A DNA stretch of 8,166 nt from Flavobacteriales bacterium (GTDB lineage: Bacteria; Bacteroidota; Bacteroidia; UBA10329). This document shows, in pieces, positions 1-5,505 of this stretch. Position 1 is the stretch's first letter, and every line of letters begins with the position of its first letter. The translations under genes were made by a program, and so were the position numbers. The notes below the pieces were generated by a model that saw nothing but the letters and a program-made list of their open reading frames with translations, ran no database searches and was not told where the DNA came from. Location: NCBI GenBank assembly GCA_003456455.1, contig DMRV01000197.1, forward strand, positions 1-8,166. Direction: 5' to 3'.

Positions 1-144
1 TTTAGAGTTGGGTATTCTTATGACGTTACTACTTCTGGTATCAATAACTACAGCAGTGGTAGTCACGAAATTATGCTAGGGTACTGCTACAAATTGCAGT
101 CTCCAGTTTCAAATCAGCGTTACAGAAACGTTCGATTCCTTTAA
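1..144 (+). CDS. PorP/SprF family type IX secretion system membrane protein (3' end only)
   Basis: Frame 1 is open from the window edge to a TAA at 142-144 and gives 47 residues, the C-terminus of a gene that starts outside the window. It contains GYSYDVTTSGINNYSSGSHE followed by IMLGYCYKL, the terminal beta-strand pattern typical of the PorP/SprF family (GYxYD...SG...YSSGSHEIML.Y). Family members are outer-membrane beta-barrel proteins that work with T9SS, some as partners of large surface adhesins. A PorP-type gene directly ahead of gldK/porK is the arrangement known from the Porphyromonas gingivalis porPKLMN locus, which supports the call. About 180 nt separate it from the preferred gldK start. 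With so little of the protein visible, the specific orthologue (PorP or an SprF paralogue) cannot be decided. Confidence 0.85.
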   Translation, partial: FRVGYSYDVTTSGINNYSSGSHEIMLGYCYKLQSPVSNQRYRNVRFL

Positions 145-324
145 GTCAAAAACATTTTTTGCAACATTTGAAAAAAAGTTTCGTTCAAGCATGGCTGATA
201 CCTAGTCTAAGTGTTGGTTGGGAAAAATTTTAGAGGGATGTCAGTTGCGAAACAGTTTATTCAAACTATGTTAATCATTATAGCGAGCAGACTCCCTATG
301 CTTGTTGTGTCAAAAAGAAGTACC
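145..324 (+). other. porP-gldK intergenic region, no clear element
   Basis: This spacer is longer than the gaps within gldKLMN. It is AT-rich and holds poly-A/T runs around 150-180, but I see no convincing hairpin terminator after the PorP-like stop and no good match to the Bacteroidota promoter pattern (TTG, then TAnnTTTG about 19-20 nt on). From 211 the sequence is open in the gldK frame, which looks incidental. Whether gldKLMN is read through from porP or has its own promoter here cannot be told from sequence alone. Confidence 0.4.
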
Positions 325-1596
325 ATGAAAAAACTGCTTTTCATAAGTGTGTTGGCGGCTGCTCTAAGTAGCCTCAGTAGTTGTGGTAATTACGGCAGAG
401 GTCAGTTAACTGGCGTTCAGGGAAGAGAGGACTGGTATATGGAAGATCCATATGGTATGCTCTATATTCCTATGGGTAGTTATAATATGGGGCCTAGTGA
501 TCAGGATGTTCCTTATGCTGTGACCTCTAAGGCAAAAACGGTTTCTGTTCAGGCCTTCTACATGGATGAGACTGAAATTACCAATAATGAATACAGACAA
601 TTCGTTCACTGGGTGCGAGACTCTATTGCTCATTTGCTAATTGGTGAGGATCACCTTTTAGAAGAGGGTGAATATGGTGAGCGCATCAACTGGGATGAGT
701 ATGTTGAATATGACGATGAAGAGTATATGGAGATTCTGGAAGAGATGTATCTCCCAGAACATGAGCGTTTCTATCGTAGAAGAGAGTTGGATACGCGAAA
801 ATTGAATTTCGAGTATTTCTGGATTGATTTAAAAGAAGCTGCCCGCAAGGAAAATCGAGAGCAAGGAATGAAAGACCGATCTGTGTTCATCAAGCGCGAT
901 ATCATCAACGTGTTCCCTGATACATTGGCTTGGATTCATGATTTTACCTACTCGTTTAACGAGCCGATGACGAATATGTATTTCTGGCATCCTGCTTTCG
1001 ATGATTACCCCGTTGTAGGAATTACTTGGAAACAAGCTAGGGCATTTTGTATTTGGAGAACGCAATTGTTGAATAGTTGGTTGGCGAGTAATGATGAGAC
1101 GTTTGTTCAAGATTTTAGATTGCCTTCTGAATCTGAGTGGGAGTATGCTTCTCGGGGCGGTTTAGATTTGTCGCCTTACCCATGGGGAGGTCCGTATATA
1201 AGAAATAGCCGTGGTTGCTTCTTGGCAAACTATAAGCCGCTCAGAGGTAATTACGTTGCGGATGGCGGTTTTCATTCTGTGAAAGTTTACAGATATGCAC
1301 CAAATGATTATGGTTTGTATTGTATGGCTGGTAACGTAGCTGAGTGGACTAAAAACGCATATGATGAAAGTGCATTTAGTTTTACACATGATCTTAATCC
1401 AGATTATTTTTACGAAGCGAAGGATTCAGATCCTCCGTCATTGAAAAGAAAAGTTATTCGTGGAGGGTCTTGGAAGGATATAGGATATTATCTTCAAACG
1501 GGAACACGTACGTACGAATATCAAGATACAGCCAAGTGCTATGTCGGGTTTAGAACGGTAATGACGTTCCTAGGGCGGGATAAAGCAGATTTCTAG
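325..1596 (+). CDS. gldK: T9SS ring lipoprotein GldK (PorK)
   Basis: Codes for a 423-residue outer-membrane lipoprotein that, with GldN, forms the periplasmic ring of the type IX secretion/gliding machinery. The ATG at 325 is preferred because it gives a classic lipoprotein signal: MKK, a hydrophobic stretch, then lipobox LSSC with Cys20. The frame stays open upstream to a GTG at 211, but that start would bury the signal under 38 extra residues. The fold is formylglycine-generating-enzyme/sulfatase-modifying-factor type: GSYNMG (51-56), FYMDETEIT (78-86), YPVVGITW (228-235), FRLPSESEWEYASRGG (264-279), YPWGG (285-289), GNVAEWT (336-342), IRGGSWKD (378-385), GFRTV (408-412). An acidic insert at about 105-155 and following sequence lengthen the domain, as in other GldK proteins. 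The catalytic cysteine pair of true FGE enzymes, expected shortly before GFRTV, is not seen (TGTRTYEY lies there), so a structural role is inferred. First of four co-directional gld genes. Confidence 0.95.
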   Translation: MKKLLFISVLAAALSSLSSCGNYGRGQLTGVQGREDWYMEDPYGMLYIPMGSYNMGPSDQDVPYAVTSKAKTVSVQAFYMDETEITNNEYRQFVHWVRDSIAHLLIGEDHLLEEGEYGERINWDEYVEYDDEEYMEILEEMYLPEHERFYRRRELDTRKLNFEYFWIDLKEAARKENREQGMKDRSVFIKRDIINVFPDTLAWIHDFTYSFNEPMTNMYFWHPAFDDYPVVGITWKQARAFCIWRTQLLNSWLASNDETFVQDFRLPSESEWEYASRGGLDLSPYPWGGPYIRNSRGCFLANYKPLRGNYVADGGFHSVKVYRYAPNDYGLYCMAGNVAEWTKNAYDESAFSFTHDLNPDYFYEAKDSDPPSLKRKVIRGGSWKDIGYYLQTGTRTYEYQDTAKCYVGFRTVMTFLGRDKADF

Positions 1597-1648
1597 AGAA
1601 GTAGTAAAACCAACAATTATTAAATATTAACCTAATCAAGTAAGAGTC

Positions 1649-2428
1649 ATGCAGGGGAAAAAGTGGAAAAGTTTCATGGCGAAGTTATATGGCTTCGGAG
1701 CAGCAGTAGTAATTGTTGGAGCAATGTTTAAAATCCAGCACTGGCCAGGAGCTGGTCCCATGTTGGTTGTAGGTCTGTCTGTTGAAGCTATTATTTTCTT
1801 CTTCTCCGCATTTGAGAAACCACATGAGGATCCAGACTGGAGTTTGGTGTACCCAGAGTTAGCTGGTATTCCTGGTGAAGGAGGGGGAGATGGAAGTAAA
1901 GGACTTTCTGCTTCTCAAGAGCTAGACAACCTACTCGAAGATGCTAAAATCGGTCCTGAGCTCATTGAAAGTCTCGGTAATAATTTGCGTTCGCTAGGAG
2001 AGAACGTTTCTAAGATGAGCGACATTACTGACGCATCAGTTGCAACTGAACAATATGTTGGTAACGTAAAAAAGGCTGCTGAAACTGTTGGAAACCTTTC
2101 TGATGCATACACCAAAGCCTCTGCATCGTTGGGTGCAATGGTTGTGGATGATGAAGGTGTTGACGTTGGTTCTGAAATGAAGAAGATGGCTGAAAACATT
2201 ACTCAGCTTAATTCTCAGTATGCTCTTCAATTGTCTGGAACGAAGCAATTCTTGGAATCTTCAGATAGTCTCTACGCTGGAATGAACGACTTGATGAGTA
2301 CTCTGAACGAGTCTGTGGATGACGCTAAAAAGTATAAGACGGAAGTTTCACAACTTGCTCAGAATATTAGCTCTCTTAACACAGTTTACGGAAATATGTT
2401 GTCTGCGATGAATCGTCCTCAGGGATAA
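1649..2428 (+). CDS. gldL: T9SS/gliding motor inner-membrane protein GldL (PorL)
   Basis: A 259-residue inner-membrane protein. With GldM it forms the proton-motive-force-driven motor that powers T9SS secretion and gliding. Two transmembrane helices are visible near the N-terminus, about residues 11-31 and 35-55, joined by the short turn HWPGAG. Glu46 in the second helix and Glu56 just after it are 10 residues apart, matching the spacing of the conserved acidic residues reported for Flavobacterium johnsoniae GldL. FFFSAFE followed by DPDWSLVYPEL is a family hallmark. A Gly-rich linker (75-84) leads to a long, Ser/Asn/Ala-rich cytoplasmic region with coiled-coil character and an imperfect internal repeat. 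It begins 52 nt after gldK and ends 52 nt before gldM, consistent with one transcript. The ATG at 1649 is well placed because the membrane segment follows almost at once. Confidence 0.95.
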   Translation: MQGKKWKSFMAKLYGFGAAVVIVGAMFKIQHWPGAGPMLVVGLSVEAIIFFFSAFEKPHEDPDWSLVYPELAGIPGEGGGDGSKGLSASQELDNLLEDAKIGPELIESLGNNLRSLGENVSKMSDITDASVATEQYVGNVKKAAETVGNLSDAYTKASASLGAMVVDDEGVDVGSEMKKMAENITQLNSQYALQLSGTKQFLESSDSLYAGMNDLMSTLNESVDDAKKYKTEVSQLAQNISSLNTVYGNMLSAMNRPQG

Positions 2429-2480
2429 TTGTCATTTTCAATTTCAAAAACCTAACAACAGTATCGAACTGAATTAGAAA

Positions 2481-4205
2481 ATGAGCGGAGGAAAAGAGAC
2501 CCCAAGACAAAAAATGATCGGGATGATGTACTTGGTACTCACCGCCTTATTGGCGTTGAACGTATCCAAGGAGATTCTGAACTCGTTCATCCTTATTAAC
2601 GATAGCCTGATCGTAACTAACAAGAACTTTGCAAATAAGAATGGGTCGCAGTATGATGCCTTCAAGGCTGCTCTTCTTAATGATCAAAAGAAAGTTCAGA
2701 AGTGGTATGATATGGCCATTGACGTGCAGAATGCATCAGAAGGGATGGTTGCACAAATTGAAGAGTTGAAGCAATATTTGGTAATGCGTACGGATAAGTT
2801 GGATTCAACCGAAACGAATGCACTTTTGGCCAAGGTTGCGAATGCGAATAACGAAGTTGAACGAGCGGCAGCTCAACTTGTTGTGGACTCTGTGTTCGGT
2901 TTGAAGAACGTGAATTCCAAGGATAACTATGACATTCCGACCAACATTATGATTGGAGGTGATGAAGGAAAGTTGAAAGAAGGACCTCATACCGCATTCG
3001 AGTTAGCAACTGGTCTGACCGAATTCAAGAATGGACTGATTGATAAGTTAGACCCGAAAAAAGGTCAAAGTATCATTGATGCGTTGAAGTTGAATTTCAA
3101 TACAGATACCATGTTGCCGATTAGCAATTCAGAAAAGCAAAGTTGGCATTTGGCGAACTTTTACCACATTCCATTGGCTGCTGTTATTACGAATTTGACT
3201 AAAATTCAAACTGACGTAAGAAACGCTGAGTCTGACGTGGTAAAATATCTATACCGAGAGGTAGATGCAAGTGACTTTAAGTTTGATACGTTAGCAGCTA
3301 AGATTATTGCTCCAAACTTGGTGTTTCAGGGCGATGATTACAAAGCGGAAATCTTTGTTGCAGCTTTCAGTACTACACAGAATCCGCAAGTACAAATAGG
3401 CAAGGTAGACACATCTGTAAATGAAATAGTAGGGCCCATCGATACATCTTCTGTTAAAGTTGATAGGGGAGTTGGTAGTTATGTGGTTAAAGCATCACGT
3501 GAGGGACTTCAGAAATATTCAGGTATTATTAAGGTGAAGGCACCTTCGGGTCAGTTTCTGAAGTATCCATTTGCTGGGGAATACATGGTTATGAAGTCTG
3601 GTGTGGTAGTTTCTCCAACCAAGATGAATGTGCTCTACCGTGGTGTGAAAAATCCTATATCTATTTCTGTACCTGGTGTTGCGCCTGAATTGGTTAAGCC
3701 ATCGCTACAAGGTGGAAGCCTACGTCCTGATGCTAAGGCCGGAAAAGGAAATTACATAGCTGAGGTTAAAGGCGGAAATACAGCAAAGGTTATTGTTTCT
3801 GCGGAAGTTGATGGAAAGCAACGAAAAATGGGTGAATTCGAATTTCGTGTAAAAGATGTCCCTGCTCCTGTCGCCACTATTGCCGGTACAAAGGAAGGAT
3901 TGGTTTCAGCTAACCGACTTGCTGCTGCACCTACAGTCATTCCTAAGATGGAAAATTTCGATTTTGAATTGTTTTTCAAAGTGACAAAGTTTGATCTTGT
4001 TTTTCAAGTGGGGACTGACCTTATTACGAAGCAAGTAACTGGTAGTAGTATACCAAACGGGGATTTAGATCAGATTAAAAGACTAAAGAAGGGGTCGAGA
4101 GTCTATATAGAAAACATTAAGGCGGTTATGCTTGATGAGAATAATCGGCCTGCTTCTGGCGTTACTCCTAAAGACCTTTCGCCAATTAGTTTGAAAATTA
4201 GATAA
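2481..4205 (+). CDS. gldM: T9SS/gliding motor protein GldM (PorM)
   Basis: A 574-residue protein anchored by one N-terminal transmembrane helix (about 12-30, MIGMMYLVLTALLALNVS) with a large periplasmic part. In the known complex a GldM dimer passes through a GldL pentamer and carries rotary or conformational motion across the periplasm to the GldK/GldN ring. The short cytoplasmic tail MSGGKETPRQK, with Arg9, and Tyr17 in the helix are typical; equivalent residues are thought to face the GldL proton-carrying glutamates. The helical segment around residues 60-130 and the later beta-rich part with the connector FRVKDVPAPVATI fit the D1-D4 domain series known for GldM/PorM. The length is somewhat above the roughly 515 residues I remember for F. 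johnsoniae and P. gingivalis proteins. I cannot place the extra residues without an alignment. The reading frame is clean, and gldN starts 22 nt downstream. Confidence 0.95.
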   Translation: MSGGKETPRQKMIGMMYLVLTALLALNVSKEILNSFILINDSLIVTNKNFANKNGSQYDAFKAALLNDQKKVQKWYDMAIDVQNASEGMVAQIEELKQYLVMRTDKLDSTETNALLAKVANANNEVERAAAQLVVDSVFGLKNVNSKDNYDIPTNIMIGGDEGKLKEGPHTAFELATGLTEFKNGLIDKLDPKKGQSIIDALKLNFNTDTMLPISNSEKQSWHLANFYHIPLAAVITNLTKIQTDVRNAESDVVKYLYREVDASDFKFDTLAAKIIAPNLVFQGDDYKAEIFVAAFSTTQNPQVQIGKVDTSVNEIVGPIDTSSVKVDRGVGSYVVKASREGLQKYSGIIKVKAPSGQFLKYPFAGEYMVMKSGVVVSPTKMNVLYRGVKNPISISVPGVAPELVKPSLQGGSLRPDAKAGKGNYIAEVKGGNTAKVIVSAEVDGKQRKMGEFEFRVKDVPAPVATIAGTKEGLVSANRLAAAPTVIPKMENFDFELFFKVTKFDLVFQVGTDLITKQVTGSSIPNGDLDQIKRLKKGSRVYIENIKAVMLDENNRPASGVTPKDLSPISLKIR

Positions 4206-4227
4206 GAGTGGAAGTATAAACTAAAAC

Positions 4228-5085
4228 ATGAATGCCATGAAAAAGTTGCTTGCCATATTGACCGTTGTTCTAGGAGTTTCATCGTTTTTAGCGATAGAAT
4301 CAACTGCTCAGAACGTATTGGACGGGGTTTATGTTAAAGAACATTACCCTACAAGGAAGGTTATTCCTTACACCCATTTGCGTGAAGCAGATGTGATGTG
4401 GGCAACACGTATCTGGCGTAAACTCGATCTCAGAGAAAAAATAAATCACCCTCTTTATTTTCCTACCGAGGCGATTAAGAATAGGAGAAGTCTGACGCAG
4501 GTGATAATCGAAGCTGTTCGTGAAGGTAGTTTGACTGCGTATGATCCGTTGGATGATGAGTTCACAATGACTCTTACAAAGGCTGAGATAGAACGTAAAT
4601 TGAGCTTTATAGATACTCAGTATATTGAGAGCCCAGAACCTCCTTACGATTTACAAATGACCGTTATTGAGGAGGAATTTAATCCTGCCAATGTGAAGGA
4701 GTTTAGATTGAAAGAGGATTGGTTTTTTGATAGACAGAAGTCAATTCTTGATGTAAGAATCATTGGCATTCAACCGGTAGCGGACAATGTTGATAGACAG
4801 ACAGGTGAAATTCGTGGTACGGAGCCTATGTTTTGGGTTTATTTTCCTGAAGCAAGGAATATTTTTGCAAGTGCTGAGGTGTTTAATCGTCAGAATGATG
4901 CAGAGAGACGTACAATGGAGGATATTTTCTGGAAGCGAATGTTTGGTTCTTACATATACAAAGAGAAGAATGTTTACGATAGACAGATTGCTGAGTACAT
5001 GTTAAACGGTATTGATCAGTTGTTAGAGGCAGAGAAGATTAAAGACGATATCTTTATTTTGGAGCATGATCTTTGGGAATACTAA
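4228..5085 (+). CDS. gldN: T9SS periplasmic ring protein GldN (PorN)
   Basis: A 285-residue secreted protein that partners GldK in the periplasmic ring of T9SS and contacts the GldM periplasmic tip. An N-terminal Sec signal is visible (MKK, hydrophobic stretch, then ESTAQ), with likely cleavage after Ala27. ATG codons at 4228 and 4237 (Met4) both give a good signal; 4228 is kept as the longer form. Family features include VYVKEHYPTRKVIPYTHLRE at about 34-53, DVMWATRIWRKLDLREKINH (55-74), the LYFP motif, and the RxYDxQIAEYMLNG-like block and LEHDLWEY end near the C-terminus. The length is at the short end for the family. It is the last gene of the operon, and a strong terminator begins 20 nt after the stop. 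F. johnsoniae carries a gldN paralogue, gldO, beside gldN; only a C-terminal relic of a comparable second copy is seen here, at 5312-5356. Confidence 0.93.
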   Translation: MNAMKKLLAILTVVLGVSSFLAIESTAQNVLDGVYVKEHYPTRKVIPYTHLREADVMWATRIWRKLDLREKINHPLYFPTEAIKNRRSLTQVIIEAVREGSLTAYDPLDDEFTMTLTKAEIERKLSFIDTQYIESPEPPYDLQMTVIEEEFNPANVKEFRLKEDWFFDRQKSILDVRIIGIQPVADNVDRQTGEIRGTEPMFWVYFPEARNIFASAEVFNRQNDAERRTMEDIFWKRMFGSYIYKEKNVYDRQIAEYMLNGIDQLLEAEKIKDDIFILEHDLWEY

Positions 5086-5105
5086 GATTTTATAAGTGAA
5101 TTCCG

Positions 5106-5140
5106 AAAAGCCGTTATGCAATAAGCATGACGGCTTTTTT
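5106..5140 (+). terminator. Rho-independent terminator of the porP-gldKLMN operon
   Basis: AAAAGCCGTTATGC (5106-5119) pairs with GCATGACGGCTTTT (5125-5138) around the loop AATAA, giving a 14-bp stem with one T:G wobble, and it runs into a six-T tract (5135-5140). It starts 20 nt after the gldN stop, where an operon-ending terminator is expected. The A run on the left arm could give weak function on the other strand as well. Confidence 0.9.
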
Positions 5141-5311
5141 GTTTGCTGAAATTTCTTTCTCGAGGAATTCAACAAAATACTATGGACTTGACGTTATATT
5201 GAGATGTCTTAAATCTAACGTCTTGCTTCTTTACCTATATGCTGGTATGATTCGCCCGGGATTTTTACGGCATGTTCATCGAAATTCTTTTAATAATGGA
5301 TTGAGTGTTTA
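5141..5311. other. Non-coding spacer, no gene recognised
   Basis: This stretch lies between the gldN terminator and the GldN-like tail. All three + frames and all three - frames were read. The + frame leading into the tail contains several stops (for example at 5147, 5189 and the TAATAA at 5291-5296), and nothing resembling the body of GldN or of isocitrate lyase could be made out. No repeat, tRNA or clear promoter was seen. It is the likely site of sequence decay or deletion if a second gldN-like gene once stood here. Confidence 0.5.
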
Positions 5312-5356
5312 AAAGGCGATTTGTCAGCGATGGAGCATCACCTTTGGGAGCACTAA
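5312..5356 (+). pseudogene. Orphan GldN-like C-terminal tail (relic of a second gldN/gldO-like gene)
   Basis: The frame reads KGDLSAMEHHLWEH followed by TAA at 5354-5356. The end of the intact gldN reads KDDIFILEHDLWEY. The two align without gaps at a constant offset of 271 nt: 7 of 14 residues are identical, including EH-LWE, and 32 of 45 bases match by hand count between 5041-5085 and 5312-5356. Differences are spread over all codon positions, so this is an old homologue and not a recent slip duplication. Upstream, the frame is closed by TAATAA at 5291-5296, so no functional gene remains. Its stop lies 12 nt before the terminator at 5369, as a real gene end would. The short length is the main weakness; chance similarity is unlikely but not excluded. 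Confidence 0.6.
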
Positions 5357-5368
5357 TTGGAATAATAA

Positions 5369-5404
5369 AAAGAGCCCGTTAGACAACTGTCTAACGGGCT
5401 CTTT
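5369..5404 (-). terminator. Strong terminator for the aceBA operon, probably bidirectional
   Basis: AAAGAGCCCGTTAGAC (5369-5384) and GTCTAACGGGCTCTTT (5389-5404) form a perfect 16-bp stem with the four-base loop AACT. On the - strand the stem runs into TTTTT and then ATTATT, a good U tract, so it should end transcripts from aceB-aceA. On the + strand only three Ts follow, so it is weaker there, but it could catch read-through from the gld operon. It lies about 100 nt beyond the intact aceA stop and 24 nt beyond the stop of the isocitrate-lyase-like tail, as if it originally served that older gene end. Confidence 0.88.
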
Positions 5405-5428
5405 AGTCGAAGGGGGTGGATTTAGTTC

Positions 5429-5488
5429 TTAGCGAAACTGCTCAGTTTCGGTACTTCCTGTCATCGCAGTATCTGTAAACCCAATGGT
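5429..5488 (-). pseudogene. Orphan isocitrate lyase C-terminal tail of the short (E. coli-like) subfamily
   Basis: Read on the - strand, this gives GFTDTAMTGSTETEQFR and then TAA (complement of 5429-5431). The classical short isocitrate lyase of E. coli ends TALTGSTEESQF; nine of twelve residues are identical to the TAMTGSTETEQF here. The intact aceA next door belongs to the long subfamily and ends KNTSNQFEMSK, so this tail is not a duplicate of that gene's end and not its frameshifted continuation. An in-frame stop (complement of 5489-5491) closes the relic upstream, and only 14 nt separate this from the aceA stop codon, so no body of the gene remains. It has the same polarity as aceA and faces the terminator at 5369-5404. 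Confidence 0.65.
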
Positions 5489-5505
5489 CTAAAAATCTAA
5501 TTTAA

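Noticed and set aside
150..180. Possible Bacteroidota promoter near ACATTTG upstream of gldK
   Set aside because: It matches only part of the TAnnTTTG element and no well-spaced TTG element stands out, so it could not be supported.
211..324. Possible 38-residue N-terminal extension of gldK from a GTG start
   Set aside because: It would place a second hydrophobic stretch ahead of a complete lipoprotein signal (MKK ... LSSC). The ATG at 325 gives the expected lipoprotein form and family length.
4787..5005. 72-codon + strand open frame inside gldN
   Set aside because: It overlaps gldN in another frame and shows no family features; it is a shadow of the real gene.
5127..5312. Open frame of 61 codons in the gldN-aceA spacer
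   Set aside because: Its start lies inside the terminator hairpin, the product has no recognisable motif or domain, and no ribosome site or promoter is evident.
5433..5450. Palindrome CGAAACTG-CT-CAGTTTCG
   Set aside because: It lies within the codons of the lyase tail, has a loop too short for a good hairpin, and no T run follows on either strand. It is more likely incidental than an operator or terminator.
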